A DNA stretch of 41,018 bases from Halanaerobium salsuginis (GTDB taxonomy: Bacteria > Bacillota > Halanaerobiia > Halanaerobiales > Halanaerobiaceae), in the NCBI RefSeq assembly GCF_900114545.1, contig NZ_FOTI01000025.1, positions 1-41,018 on the forward strand. The letters run 5' to 3'. This document shows positions 19,038 to 28,907 of this stretch, piece after piece; the stretch's first letter is position 1; every line of letters begins with the position of its first letter. The notes beneath the pieces were generated by a model, which did no database searches, was not told the DNA's origin, and was given only the letters and a program-made list of their open reading frames with translations. The translations under genes were made by a program, and so were the position numbers.

Positions 19038-21521
19038 ATGAAAAAAATATCTTTGAATGGCAGCTGGCAGCTTAAGCAGCAGGAGAAAGGAATTGAAGTT
19101 TCTGCTCAGGTACCAGGTTGTGTACATACTGATTTAATTGCGGCCAAAAAAATAGATGATCCTTTTTACAGAAATAATGAAGAAAAGCTAATGTGGATTG
19201 GGGAAAGTGATTGGGAATATCAGCGAAAATTTGAATTAACAGCAGATTTTCTAGAAGCAGATAAAGTACTATTAAACTGTAAAGGTCTTGATACTTTAGC
19301 TACCATTTTTATAAATGGAAATAAAATTGCCAGAACAAATAATATGTATCGCTGCTGGGAATTTGAAGTTAAGGATTACTTAAAAGCAGGACAAAATGAG
19401 CTGAAAATCTATTTTGCTTCTCCGCTGCCCTATTTAGCCGAGAAAGACCAAGAATTTTTTCTGCCTGCCTGGAGTGTAGGAGACCACCGCTTACACAGTG
19501 GTAGTTGGCTGCGCAAACAGCCCAGTAACTTTGGTTGGGATTGGGGACCAATGTTAGTAACAATGGGAATCTGGCAGGATATAGAATTAATTGCACTTAA
19601 TCAGGCTAGAATAGAAGAAGTAGTAACTAATCAAGAACATCTAGCAGATGGTCAGATTGAGGTTACAGTTGAGCTGGTAGTCGAAAAATTAACTAAAACA
19701 GCTATTACAGGTCAATTAGAATTTTCTCTAGCTGAACAGCAGGTTTATCAACAAGATTTTAAATTAAGTGATAATGTGATTGAATTTAAATTTAAAGTAG
19801 CTAAACCAGAACTATGGTGGCCAAATGGAATGGGGAAACAGCCACTCTATGATTTGAAAGTTACTATTTTTGATAAAAATGGATCTAATCTAGATAATAT
19901 CCAGCAAAAAATTGGTTTAAGAAAATTAGAGTTAATTAGAGAAGATGATCAATGGGGTCAATCCTTTAAATTTGCAGCTAATGGCAAAGAATTTTTTGCT
20001 AAGGGAGCTAATTGGATACCTGCTGATGCATTTGTTAGCAGAGTTACTCCGGCAGATTATCGTAAACTTTTAGAGTCAGCTGCAGCTGCTAATATGAATA
20101 TGATTCGAGTCTGGGGTGGTGGACTTTACGAAAAAGATGTATTTTATGATATTTGTGATGAACTTGGTTTAACAGTCTGGCAGGATTTTATTTTTGCCTG
20201 TGGAACTTATCCTGGTTTTGATGATGATTTTATGGAAAATGTTAAAATCGAAGCAATTGAAAATGTTAAACGAATACGTCATCATGCTTCACTTGCTCTC
20301 TGGTGTGGAAATAACGAAATAGAACAGGGAATAGCAGGCGAAGAATGGGATAAAGAAAAAATTACAATGCCCTGGTCTGATTATAAAAAAATATTTGATG
20401 AATTACTACCGGAAGTTGTAGCTAAATATGATCCTGATACAGATTATTGGCCCAGCAGTCCCCATAGTCCGCTTGGAGATCGGAATGATTTTTACAATCC
20501 TAAATGGGGAGATGTCCATGTCTGGGATGTCTGGCATGGTAAAAAACCTTTTGAGTGGTATCGCAATTGTGAACATCGTTTTAATAGTGAATTTGGTTTC
20601 CAATCTTTTCCGGAGCCTCAGACAGTTGCCACTTATACAGCACCCGAAGATCGTAATATAACTTCTTATGTAATGGAACATCATCAGCGCAGTGGAATTG
20701 GTAACACAACCATTATGCAGTATATGCTCGATTGGTTTAGATTGCCTACTGATTTTGAAGATGTACTCTGGGCCAGTCAGATTCTCCAGGGTTTGGGTAT
20801 AAAATATGCTGTTGAGCACTGGCGGCGAGGAATGCCACGTGGTATGGGAACCCTTTACTGGCAGCTCAATGATAACTGGCCAGTTGCCAGTTGGTCTTCA
20901 CTTGATTATTATGGTCGCTGGAAAGCTCTGCATTACATGGCACGTAAATTTTATGCACCGCTGCTAATTAGTGGAGTTGAAAATAATTCTGATTCTACAG
21001 TAGAAATTCATCTAACCAGTGATAAACTAAGTGATGTAACTGGAGAAGTAAGCTGGCAGTTAAGAACTGTTGCTGGTAAACTGATTGTTGAAGATTCTTT
21101 TGCAGCTGCAATTAAAGCTCAGAGTAATCAGCTAGTTAAAAAAATAGATCTAAGCAAATATGTTGCAGACTATGGAATTAGAAATTTAATGCTCTTTTTA
21201 GAACTAAAAGTTGCTGGGAAATCTGTATCAGATAATTTTGTTAGTTTTGCTAAACCGAAACATATGGAATTATTAGAACCTGATTTTAAAACTGAGATAA
21301 CTAAAATTACTACTGCTAAATATAAAATTAAAATAACTGCTGCTAAAACGGCGCTCTGGACCTGGCTTGAGTTAAAAAATCAATCTGCAAATTATAGTGA
21401 TAATTTTATTCATCTTTATCCAGGTAAAACTGCAGAAATTATACTTGAGCCTGAGTGTGATTTAACGGCTGCTGAATTGCAGAGTGAATTGAAAGTCCGT
21501 TCATTAATTGATACTTATTAA
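19038..21521 (+). CDS. Beta-mannosidase, GH2
   Basis: Exo-acting retaining enzyme that removes mannose from the non-reducing end of beta-manno-oligosaccharides. The 827-residue protein has the GH2 order: N-terminal jelly roll with WQDIELI, immunoglobulin-like domain, then the barrel. Acid/base E427 is in WCGNNEIEQG and nucleophile E518 in NSEFGFQSF. The barrel entry GANWIPADAF and WQLNDNWPVASW near the end are beta-mannosidase hallmarks that separate it from beta-galactosidases. No signal peptide, so it acts in the cytoplasm. It starts after TTGAGGTGATT and leads into the epimerase gene 45 bases on. Confidence 0.93.
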   Translation: MKKISLNGSWQLKQQEKGIEVSAQVPGCVHTDLIAAKKIDDPFYRNNEEKLMWIGESDWEYQRKFELTADFLEADKVLLNCKGLDTLATIFINGNKIARTNNMYRCWEFEVKDYLKAGQNELKIYFASPLPYLAEKDQEFFLPAWSVGDHRLHSGSWLRKQPSNFGWDWGPMLVTMGIWQDIELIALNQARIEEVVTNQEHLADGQIEVTVELVVEKLTKTAITGQLEFSLAEQQVYQQDFKLSDNVIEFKFKVAKPELWWPNGMGKQPLYDLKVTIFDKNGSNLDNIQQKIGLRKLELIREDDQWGQSFKFAANGKEFFAKGANWIPADAFVSRVTPADYRKLLESAAAANMNMIRVWGGGLYEKDVFYDICDELGLTVWQDFIFACGTYPGFDDDFMENVKIEAIENVKRIRHHASLALWCGNNEIEQGIAGEEWDKEKITMPWSDYKKIFDELLPEVVAKYDPDTDYWPSSPHSPLGDRNDFYNPKWGDVHVWDVWHGKKPFEWYRNCEHRFNSEFGFQSFPEPQTVATYTAPEDRNITSYVMEHHQRSGIGNTTIMQYMLDWFRLPTDFEDVLWASQILQGLGIKYAVEHWRRGMPRGMGTLYWQLNDNWPVASWSSLDYYGRWKALHYMARKFYAPLLISGVENNSDSTVEIHLTSDKLSDVTGEVSWQLRTVAGKLIVEDSFAAAIKAQSNQLVKKIDLSKYVADYGIRNLMLFLELKVAGKSVSDNFVSFAKPKHMELLEPDFKTEITKITTAKYKIKITAAKTALWTWLELKNQSANYSDNFIHLYPGKTAEIILEPECDLTAAELQSELKVRSLIDTY

Positions 21522-21566
21522 AAATTTTTTTCATTAAAAATGTAAAATGATTTGAGGTAGATAATT

Positions 21567-22775
21567 ATGAATCAAAAAGTAAAATCACAGCTGCTTGAAC
21601 TTTCAGCAGCTGTTGCTCTCGAAAAAGATAGGCTATTAGATTTCTGGCTAAAAAATTCGCCTGATAAAAAATCTGGTGGATTTATTGGCGAATTAACTAT
21701 TAATAACCAGCCAGTTTACGAAGCTGATAAAGCACTAATTCTTAACAGCCGCATCCTCTGGAGTTTTGCTAATGCTTATCGTTTAGATCAAAAAGAAGAA
21801 TACCTTGTAATGGCAGATCGAGCAGCCAATTATCTGCTCGATAACTTTGAAGATAAAGAATATGGTGGATTTTACTGGCTGCTGGACTATCAAGGCCAAC
21901 CACAAAAAACAAAAAAACAAATTTATGGTCAGGCTTTTTGTATTTATGCTTTCAGTGAATATTACAGAGCAACCGAAAAAGATTGGGCCCTTAAAAAAGC
22001 AGTTGAATTATTTGGTCTGGTAGAAAATTATAGTTATGATACTGAAGATAAAGGCTATTTTGAAGCTTTTGCTAGAGATTGGTCACCATTGGCTAATATG
22101 AGTTTAAGTCCTCGCGATCTAAATGTTGCAAAGTCTATGAATACCCATCTTCACATTCTGGAAGCTTATACTAACCTTTATAGAATCTGGCCTGATCCTG
22201 ATCTGGAGCTTAAATTAAAAGAATTGATTGAAGTCACTCTTAATAATATAGTTGACCAAACAGGTTATAATTTTAATCTCTTTTTTGATCAAGATTGGAC
22301 AATCAGGGATAATATTGTTTCTTATGGGCATGATATTGAAGGCAGTTGGTTAATCTATGAAGCAGCAGAAATTTTAGGAGATCAAGTAAGTTTAAAACTG
22401 ACAGAAGAGTATGCTTTAAAGATGGCAAATCAGGTTTTTAAAAATGGCAGAGCTGCAGATGGCAGTCTCTACTATGAATTAAAAAATGGTCAGCTTGACC
22501 AAGAAAAACATTGGTGGCCTCAGGCAGAAGCTGTAATAGGTTTTCTCAATGCATATCAGCTTAGTCAGCAGGAAAAATTTTTATCAGCAGCATTTGCTAG
22601 CTGGCAATTTATTTCTAATAATTTAGTTGATCAAAAACAGGGAGGCTGGTTCTGGTCAGTTGAACAAGCAGGTACAATTTCTAATCAGTCTAAAATTAAT
22701 CCCTGGAAATCTCCTTATCATAACAGCAGAGCCTGTTATGAAGTAATTCAACGTGTAGAGAAGATACTTAATTAG
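21567..22775 (+). CDS. Cellobiose/mannobiose 2-epimerase (AGE family)
   Basis: Converts the reducing-end residue between glucose and mannose; in mannan pathways it turns beta-1,4-mannobiose into mannosyl-glucose. The 402-residue alpha/alpha-barrel protein has the three histidines known in cellobiose 2-epimerases: H194 (MNTHLH), H255 ([10 protein letters not shown]) and H385 (SPYHNSRA). [11 protein letters not shown] at 316-326 is a further family block. It lies 10 bases before a GH130 phosphorylase whose substrate it would make, which is the arrangement of the known mannobiose pathway. N-acylglucosamine 2-epimerase, the generic family name, is less likely here. Confidence 0.9.
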   Translation: MNQKVKSQLLELSAAVALEKDRLLDFWLKNSPDKKSGGFIGELTINNQPVYEADKALILNSRILWSFANAYRLDQKEEYLVMADRAANYLLDNFEDKEYGGFYWLLDYQGQPQKTKKQIYGQAFCIYAFSEYYRATEKDWALKKAVELFGLVENYSYDTEDKGYFEAFARDWSPLANMSLSPRDLNVAKSMNTHLHILEAYTNLYRIWPDPDLELKLKELIEVTLNNIVDQTGYNFNLFFDQDWTIRDNIVSYGHDIEGSWLIYEAAEILGDQVSLKLTEEYALKMANQVFKNGRAADGSLYYELKNGQLDQEKHWWPQAEAVIGFLNAYQLSQQEKFLSAAFASWQFISNNLVDQKQGGWFWSVEQAGTISNQSKINPWKSPYHNSRACYEVIQRVEKILN

Positions 22776-22785
22776 AGGTGATAAA

Positions 22786-23985
22786 ATGGATTTATTAAAA
22801 AAACCTACTGAAGCAGAATTCCAGATTAGACTGCAAAAACTAGAAAAAAAATATCAGCAGTTAATTAATCGTAAAAATGAACGTCTGGAACCAGGAAATG
22901 GTATTTTTTATCGTTATAAATATCCAGTTTTAACAGCAGAACATACTCCACTTATCTGGCGTTATGATTTTGATTATCAAAGCAACCCATATTTAATGGA
23001 AAGACAGGGAATTAATGCTGTTTTTAATCCTGGAGCAATTAAATTAAATGGTAATTATTATCTGATTGCCAGAACTGAGGGTAATGATCGTAAGTCATTT
23101 TTCTCAATTGCAGAAAGTAAAAATGGAATAGATAAATTCAAATTCTGGGATTATCCAGTGGAAATACCAGAAACTGAAAGACCTGATATTAATATTTATG
23201 ATATGAGACTGGTTAAACATCAAGACGGCTGGATTTATGGAGTTTTCTGTACTGAAAGGAAAGATCCTACAGCAGGCCCATCTGATACAAGCTCAGCGGA
23301 AGCTCAAGCTGGCATAGTAAGAACTAAGGATTTAAAAGAATGGGAGAGGCTGCCCGATTTGGTCTCACCTTCAGCACAGCAGAGAAATGTAGTTTTGCAT
23401 CCTGAATTTATAGATGGAAAATATGCTTTTTATACTAGACCTCAAGATGGATTTATTAATACTGGTTCTGGAGGAGGAATCGGCTGGGGGCTGGCTGCTA
23501 ATATTGAGAATCCAGTAATTGAGTCTGAAAAAATTATTGACCAGCGTTTTTATCATACAATTAAAGAATTAAAAAATGGTCAGGGAGATGCTCCTTTAAA
23601 AACAGATTATGGTTGGCTTCATCTTGCTCATGGTGTCCGTAATACCGCAGCTGGACTGCGCTATGTGATTTATGCTTTTATGACAGATTTAGCAGATCCT
23701 ACCAAAGTAATTTATAATCCAGGCGGCTATCTAATTGCACCTCAAGGTCTGGAACGAGTTGGAGATGTTTCAAATGTAGTTTTTGTTAATGGAGTTATTC
23801 AGGAAGATAATGGGAGAGTTTTAATCTATTATGCATCTTCTGATAGCAGAATTCATGTTGCTGAATCTTCAATAGATAGGTTAGTTGATTATGTAAAAAA
23901 TACACCACCAGATAAATTACGGTCAGCAGCTTCTGTTCAAACAAGAATAAAACTAATTGACAAAAATATCTCTGCTGGCAAATGA
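22786..23985 (+). CDS. 4-O-beta-mannosyl-glucose phosphorylase, GH130 (subfamily 1 type)
   Basis: Inverting phosphorylase: mannosyl-glucose plus phosphate to mannose-1-phosphate plus glucose, in the cytoplasm. The 399-residue length and long N-terminal helix region (1-36) match the Bacteroides Mgp/RaMP1 type. The general acid is D139 in [27 protein letters not shown] (81-99) is the five-blade propeller entry and phosphate-side block. Its position directly after the epimerase is the strongest support for substrate. The product mannose-1-phosphate would need a phosphomannomutase, which is not in this window. Confidence 0.9.
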   Translation: MDLLKKPTEAEFQIRLQKLEKKYQQLINRKNERLEPGNGIFYRYKYPVLTAEHTPLIWRYDFDYQSNPYLMERQGINAVFNPGAIKLNGNYYLIARTEGNDRKSFFSIAESKNGIDKFKFWDYPVEIPETERPDINIYDMRLVKHQDGWIYGVFCTERKDPTAGPSDTSSAEAQAGIVRTKDLKEWERLPDLVSPSAQQRNVVLHPEFIDGKYAFYTRPQDGFINTGSGGGIGWGLAANIENPVIESEKIIDQRFYHTIKELKNGQGDAPLKTDYGWLHLAHGVRNTAAGLRYVIYAFMTDLADPTKVIYNPGGYLIAPQGLERVGDVSNVVFVNGVIQEDNGRVLIYYASSDSRIHVAESSIDRLVDYVKNTPPDKLRSAASVQTRIKLIDKNISAGK

Positions 23986-24025
23986 GCTTAGTTTAATTTA
24001 CAATAAATTTTAAGGAGTGTTTTAT

Positions 24026-25012
24026 ATGACAAAGAAAATTGAAATTTATGGAGAATCTCTGCCTAATATTCCCTGGGAAGAGCAGCCAACTGAGTCCAAT
24101 TCTGTAGTCTGGCGTTCTCAACAAAATCCTATTATTCCGAGAGATGCTACACCAAATTCTAATAGTATTTTTAATAGTGCTGTAGTGCCTTTTGAAGATG
24201 GCTTTGCAGGTGTATTTCGGGTAGATGATCGATCACGTCAGATGAATATTCATGTTGGTAGAAGTAAAGATGGGATTAACTGGGAAATTGAAGCAGATCC
24301 GATTAAATTTAATTATGCAAAAGCAGAGATCGGAAAATCAGAATATAAGTATGATCCCCGCGTTGTTAAACTTGATGGCAAATATTATGTCATCTGGTGT
24401 AATGGTTATCATGGTCCTACAATTGGACTTGGCTATACAACTGATTTCAAAGAATTTACTCAGTTAGAAAATGCTTTTCTGCCATTTAATCGTAATGGAG
24501 TTTTATTTCCCCGGAAGATTAATGATAAATATGTGATGTTAAGCCGCCCCAGTGATAATGGTCATACCCCATTTGGAGATATTTTTTTAAGTCAGAGTCC
24601 TGATTTAATTCACTGGGGAGAACACCGTCATGTAATGGGGACAACTTCAGGTTGGCAGAGTACTAAAATTGGGGCTGGTCCAGTTCCAATTGAAACATCA
24701 GCAGGCTGGTTATTGATTTATCATGGTGTTTTAACCTCTTGCAATGGTTATGTTTATAGTATGGGAGCTGCTCTGCTTGACCGTGACAAGCCATGGCAGG
24801 TTAAATATAGAACTAAACCATATTTGCTTTCTCCTCAAAAAGAATATGAGTGTGTCGGTGATGTACCAAATGTAGCTTTCCCCTGTGCTGCATTACATGA
24901 TGCTGATACAGGTCGGATTGCTATTTATTATGGAGGAGCAGATACAGTAGTGGCTGTAGCTTATACAAAAGTAAATCAGCTAGTTAATTTTATTAAGCAT
25001 AATTCACTTTAA
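24026..25012 (+). CDS. Beta-mannooligosaccharide phosphorylase, GH130 (subfamily 2 type)
   Basis: A second GH130 enzyme, shorter at 328 residues as usual for the mannooligosaccharide-acting type (RaMP2-like). General acid D110 lies in YDPRVVKL; the N-terminal NPIIPRD and [19 protein letters not shown] blocks and the [12 protein letters not shown] end block are characteristic. ATG 24026 is used because AAGGAG (24012-24017) precedes it; a GTG at 24017 overlaps that site. It should shorten longer manno-oligosaccharides, complementing the mannosyl-glucose enzyme. Linkage (1,4 versus 1,2) cannot be fixed by eye; the neighbours favour 1,4. Last gene of its operon. Confidence 0.82.
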   Translation: MTKKIEIYGESLPNIPWEEQPTESNSVVWRSQQNPIIPRDATPNSNSIFNSAVVPFEDGFAGVFRVDDRSRQMNIHVGRSKDGINWEIEADPIKFNYAKAEIGKSEYKYDPRVVKLDGKYYVIWCNGYHGPTIGLGYTTDFKEFTQLENAFLPFNRNGVLFPRKINDKYVMLSRPSDNGHTPFGDIFLSQSPDLIHWGEHRHVMGTTSGWQSTKIGAGPVPIETSAGWLLIYHGVLTSCNGYVYSMGAALLDRDKPWQVKYRTKPYLLSPQKEYECVGDVPNVAFPCAALHDADTGRIAIYYGGADTVVAVAYTKVNQLVNFIKHNSL

Positions 25013-25088
25013 ACAAGAAATTTATTGTGAGCTGTAATTATAGCGGAATAAAAAATTAAAGCATAAGAGCTTTTCAAATAGTTTAACT

Positions 25089-25125
25089 TTAACAGAGCCA
25101 ATCGGCTCTGTTAATTTTTATTTTT
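25089..25125 (+). terminator. Terminator after the GH130 genes
   Basis: TTAACAGAGCC (25089-25099) pairs with GGCTCTGTTAA (25104-25114), 11 perfect pairs around an AATC loop, followed by TTTTTATTTTT. A standard intrinsic terminator. Confidence 0.92.
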
Positions 25126-25250
25126 CTAACTGAGTTTATTACAAACTTTATTGAAGATATTACATTTCTATTGCAAATATTCTGATATATAATTTAATTA
25201 TAACAATTATAAGAAGTTTATAACTAAGATAGGCAGTAATAAATTTTTAA

Positions 25251-25267
25251 TAGCTAACCGGTAGCTA
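25251..25267. promoter_or_regulatory. Operator-like repeat before the second binding-protein gene
   Basis: TAGCTA, ACCGG, TAGCTA: two self-complementary hexamers 11 bases apart, just upstream of the GAGGAGG ribosome site. It may be an operator or leader hairpin. Upstream, a TATAAT at 25188-25193 lacks a well-spaced -35. Confidence 0.28.
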
Positions 25268-25291
25268 AACTATTTGAGGAGGAAAAGAATA

Positions 25292-26872
25292 ATGAGAAAA
25301 AGATATTTAGCTATACTTTTAATAATGAGTGTATTCTTAATTTGGGGGAGTGGTAGTGGTGCTGTTTTAGCCAGTCAAAATAATTATGATAAGCAATATA
25401 CTTATACTGTTAGTATGATGAATCCCGAAATTGTTAAACAGGATCCCCGTTATAAATATTTGAAAGATAAGTTTAATGTTGACTTTAAATTTAGACCAGT
25501 TAATTGGAGTAATTGGAATGAAAAAGTTAGGATTTGGACAGCATCTGGTGATATGCCAGATATAATGTGGATGGGTTTTAATGATAGTAACTTTAGTGAA
25601 TATGTCAATTGGGCTAGCCAGGGAGCCTATAAACCTTTGCCTAAATTGAAAGGCAAATATCCCCATCTTTATCAGCTGCGGCAGAAATTGAAAACAGATG
25701 ATTATTGGGAAATTGATGGTAAATTGTATGCCTGGCCAATTTATATGAATTCGGCTGCATGGAGAAATCCAATTGTTTCTACTTTTAGTTTTATTTATCG
25801 AGTTGACTGGGCTAAAGCAGTGGGGCTTTATCATGCTGATAATAATTATAGCTGGCAGGAAATGAAAGAAATGGCACTGGCCTTTAAGCAGCAAGATCCA
25901 GGTGAAAATGGTAAAGATAAGACAATTGGAATTGCTGGTATCGGCTGGACATGGCCCTGGTTTGCTGGTTTAATTCAGACTCATCAGTCAAATGATTTTC
26001 CGCTTAAAAATGGGAAATATGTCTGGGGACCAGCCCAACCTGAATACTTGGCTGGCATTAAAGAAATTAAGAGTCTTTATGATCAGGGAATTCTCTGGGA
26101 AGATCAGCCAATTGCAAATAATAATGCAGCCCGTAATAAATTTATTGCTGGTGAATTAGGTATTTATTATACAAATGTTAATGTAGGTGATTACTATAAT
26201 AATGTACTTGTCCCGATGCAGCAGGCTCAGCCTGACTTAGATATTTTTAAAGATATTGAGCCTATGTATGTGGCTTCTCCCCGGGGTAATTTTTTCGATC
26301 AGGAAGTAGTAGATTATTGGAGTGCTACTCTATTTAGTCCCGAAATGAGTGATGATAAATTAGCTCGCTGGTTGGAGTTATCAGATTATATGGCCAGTCA
26401 AGAAGGTATGCATCTGGCTACTATTGGAATTAAGGATAAAAACTATCGACTAAAGGATAATGGTGAAATTGAATTACTCTGGCCAGAAGATGAAAATGGT
26501 AAACCAGTTAATCCATTTGATTCCCGGGCCATCAGATTTTTTGAGCTAACTACTATGCACGATAAATTTGCTCTTAATGATCCCAGTGTACCAGAAGAAG
26601 TTAAAGCAGATGTCAAAGGGATTTTAAGAAGGCATTTAAAAGATGATGTTAATGTTTTAGCCTATCCTTATCAGGTGAATTGGTTTAATGGATCTACTTA
26701 TACCAGATATGTCAGTCGAATTGCTGATACAAATGCAGAGATTAGTGAAGCTGTTGTTTCCAGTCAAAATATGGCAGAGTTAGAAGCAAGCTGGCAAGAA
26801 TATTTAAAATCAAAAGAAACTACAGTTAACAAGATTTTAAAAGAAATTAATCAGCAATTACTGGAAAAATAG
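25292..26872 (+). CDS. Sugar ABC importer, solute-binding protein (LipO type)
   Basis: Family 1 extracellular binding protein that delivers an oligosaccharide to the LplB/YtcP-type permeases. ATG 25292 follows GAGGAGG; the frame also opens at a TTG inside that site, which I reject. Residues 1-27 are a signal peptide (RKR, hydrophobic core, VLA). As in the other binding protein of this window, there is no lipobox cysteine, although Bacillus LipO proteins are lipoproteins. The mature part has typical SBP_bac_1 features (TASGDMPDIMWMG at about 86-98; NNNAARNKFIAGELGIYYTN in the second lobe). The 526-residue length fits. Its position between the mannan enzymes and YesMN suggests a mannan-derived ligand. 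Confidence 0.88.
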   Translation: MRKRYLAILLIMSVFLIWGSGSGAVLASQNNYDKQYTYTVSMMNPEIVKQDPRYKYLKDKFNVDFKFRPVNWSNWNEKVRIWTASGDMPDIMWMGFNDSNFSEYVNWASQGAYKPLPKLKGKYPHLYQLRQKLKTDDYWEIDGKLYAWPIYMNSAAWRNPIVSTFSFIYRVDWAKAVGLYHADNNYSWQEMKEMALAFKQQDPGENGKDKTIGIAGIGWTWPWFAGLIQTHQSNDFPLKNGKYVWGPAQPEYLAGIKEIKSLYDQGILWEDQPIANNNAARNKFIAGELGIYYTNVNVGDYYNNVLVPMQQAQPDLDIFKDIEPMYVASPRGNFFDQEVVDYWSATLFSPEMSDDKLARWLELSDYMASQEGMHLATIGIKDKNYRLKDNGEIELLWPEDENGKPVNPFDSRAIRFFELTTMHDKFALNDPSVPEEVKADVKGILRRHLKDDVNVLAYPYQVNWFNGSTYTRYVSRIADTNAEISEAVVSSQNMAELEASWQEYLKSKETTVNKILKEINQQLLEK

Positions 26873-26897
26873 GTTTTCTAAACAAAGTAATTTAGTC

Positions 26898-26921
26898 AGG
26901 AGGAGTTTTTAAACTCCTCCT
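26898..26921 (+). repeat. Stem-loop between second binding protein and permease
   Basis: AGGAGGAGTTT and AAACTCCTCCT form a perfect 11-pair stem around TT, 25 bases after the stop. There is no T tract, so it is not a normal terminator. Placement copies the hairpin after the first binding-protein gene and suggests mRNA stabilisation or partial attenuation. Confidence 0.6.
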
Positions 26922-26955
26922 CTTAAAACTATTTCTGATAAAGGTGGCTAAGCAA

Positions 26956-27879
26956 ATGAAAAAAAAGTTATCCAGAACTGGATTAATCGAACAGATGCTA
27001 AATTATAAATATATTTATTTAATGCTGGTCCCTGGCCTACTATTTTTACTGACTTTTAAATACTTACCAATGTATGGTATCCAACTTGCATTTAAAAGAT
27101 ATATGCTTAATAAAGGAATTACAGGAAGTCCCTGGGTTGGTTTAGAAAACTTTCGTTATATCTGGACTGAGCCTGCTTTCTGGCGTGCTTTTAAAAATAC
27201 AATAATTATTTCTTTAATGAAGTTAGGACTTGGTTTTCCAATTGGAATTATTCTTGCATTATTAATTAATGAATTAAGAATCAAAAAATATAAAAGATTT
27301 TTACAGACAATTTATACTTTCCCACATTTTTTATCCTGGGTAATTGTTTCAGGAATAGTCTTTAATTTTTTGGGTAATACAGGTGCTTTTAATAGTTTTT
27401 TACAAACTATTGGGATGCACAAAATAAATTTCTTGATGAACAAAAGTATTTTTAGATATTTACTTGTCTATTCAGAAGTTTGGAAAGAAGCAGGCTGGAG
27501 TACCATTCTCTATTTAGCAGCTATTGCTGGTATTGATCCTACTTTATACGAAGCAGCTACAGTGGATGGGGCAAACCGCTGGTATAAAATTAAGTATATT
27601 ACCTGGCCCGGTATTCAGAATATAGTAGTTATTATGTTTATTATGACGGTAGGAACAATAATGGTAGCTGGTTTTAATCAGGTTTTTAACCTTTACAATG
27701 AAGTTGTCTATGATGTAGGAGATATTATTTCTACTTATGTTTATCGTATTTCTTTTCAACAGGCACCAGATTATGGAGTAAGCACAGCAGTAGGTTTATT
27801 TAATGGTCTGATTAATTTTATTTTATTAATGTTAGCTAATGCCTTTGCTAAAAGATTTGGCAATTCAGGAATAATTTAA
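26956..27879 (+). CDS. Sugar ABC importer permease, LplB type
   Basis: Channel subunit of the CUT1-type importer. ATG 26956 (307 residues) lies eight bases after AAGGTGG; a GTG at 26944 overlaps that site. The N-terminus is followed by a first membrane helix with the MLVPGLLFLLTFKYLPMYG block (about residues 23-41), then five more helices and the ATPase-contact EAA loop at about 199 (YEAATVDGANRWYKIKYITWP). The ATPase is missing from the operon, as in Bacillus lpl/ytc operons that share MsmX, so a shared ATPase elsewhere is expected. Confidence 0.92.
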   Translation: MKKKLSRTGLIEQMLNYKYIYLMLVPGLLFLLTFKYLPMYGIQLAFKRYMLNKGITGSPWVGLENFRYIWTEPAFWRAFKNTIIISLMKLGLGFPIGIILALLINELRIKKYKRFLQTIYTFPHFLSWVIVSGIVFNFLGNTGAFNSFLQTIGMHKINFLMNKSIFRYLLVYSEVWKEAGWSTILYLAAIAGIDPTLYEAATVDGANRWYKIKYITWPGIQNIVVIMFIMTVGTIMVAGFNQVFNLYNEVVYDVGDIISTYVYRISFQQAPDYGVSTAVGLFNGLINFILLMLANAFAKRFGNSGII

Positions 27880-27926
27880 GTCAGAAATTAATTACCTATT
27901 TTTAAATTAATTTAGAGGTGAATAGA

Positions 27927-28793
27927 ATGAAAAAAAGAAAATTTAATTTTGTTGATTTAATAATCTTAATTATTTTAACTATTTTTGGGCTGGCTGTACT
28001 TTATCCTTTCTATAATGCAATCCTGGTTTCAATAGTTCCCCAACATGTTTATGCAGCAAGTCCATTTATGCTCTGGCCTGATGAGATAACTTTTAATTCT
28101 TATAAAAAAGTACTTAGTGATCCAGCAATTCTGAATGGTCTAAAAACAACACTTATAGTAACAATTTTAGGTACAGCTTATAATATGATCTTAACTATTT
28201 TAACAGCCTATGCTTTAACTAAAGAGATACCTGGGCGCAAATTAATTAATTATTTAATTTTATTTACTATGTTTTTTTCAGGAGGATTAATTCCATATTA
28301 TTTATTAATAAAAAATATTGGACTAATTAATAATATTTTAGTTATGATTTTGCCAATGGGATTTAATATAATGTATATGATAGTTATGCGCAGCTTTTTT
28401 AGCCAATTACCAACTGCATTAGAAGAATCAGCTAAAATAGATGGGGCAAATGATATTACTATTTTATTTAAAATAATCTTGCCGCTTTCTCTGCCAATAA
28501 TCGCAACTTTATCTTTATATTATGGTGTTAATCGCTGGAATGAATGGTATCATGGTATGTTATTTGTAAATAGTACAGAACTTATGCCTTTACAGCTGGT
28601 TTTACGTAATATAGTTCAAGATGCTAATAAGTTTTTGCAGGGTAATACAGCTGCTGTAGCTAATGTTAAAACATTTTCTGAAGGAATAAAAATGGCTAGT
28701 GTTGTTGCAACAATGTTTCCTATTATGCTGCTCTATCCTTTTTTACAGCGCTATTTTTTAACAGGATTAACTTTAGGTGCTGTTAAAAGTTAA
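27927..28793 (+). CDS. Sugar ABC importer permease, YtcP type
   Basis: Second channel subunit, 288 residues from ATG 27927, which has AGAGGTG upstream (a GTG at 27918 is part of that site). Six hydrophobic helices; the contact loop EESAKIDGANDI is near residues 165-176; the C-terminus QRYFLTGLTLGAVKS is the usual ending of YtcP-type permeases. It follows the LplB-type gene by 47 bases and precedes a terminator, closing the operon. Confidence 0.92.
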   Translation: MKKRKFNFVDLIILIILTIFGLAVLYPFYNAILVSIVPQHVYAASPFMLWPDEITFNSYKKVLSDPAILNGLKTTLIVTILGTAYNMILTILTAYALTKEIPGRKLINYLILFTMFFSGGLIPYYLLIKNIGLINNILVMILPMGFNIMYMIVMRSFFSQLPTALEESAKIDGANDITILFKIILPLSLPIIATLSLYYGVNRWNEWYHGMLFVNSTELMPLQLVLRNIVQDANKFLQGNTAAVANVKTFSEGIKMASVVATMFPIMLLYPFLQRYFLTGLTLGAVKS

Positions 28794-28809
28794 AAAACCA
28801 GTTAAAAAG

Positions 28810-28857
28810 ATCAATAAAACAGCTTATAAATTTGTTGTTTTATTGATTTTTATTTTT
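28810..28857 (+). terminator. Terminator after the second importer operon
   Basis: ATCAATAAAACA (28810-28821) pairs with TGTTTTATTGAT (28836-28847), 12 perfect pairs with a 14-base loop, followed by TTTTATTTTT. Confidence 0.85.
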
Positions 28858-28907
28858 AAAAATATGATAAGATAATCATATGCAGCTGCAAAGAGGAGGG
28901 CTATTCA

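Noticed and set aside
20406-20819. 137-codon minus-strand frame inside beta-mannosidase
   Set aside because: Shadow frame opposite conserved GH2 sequence, including the catalytic region.
25171-25193. TTGCAA and TATAAT as a promoter of the second importer
   Set aside because: The spacer is only 11 bases.
25367-25894. 175-codon minus-strand frame inside the second binding protein
   Set aside because: No ribosome site or recognisable domain; composition is typical of an antisense shadow of AT-rich coding DNA.
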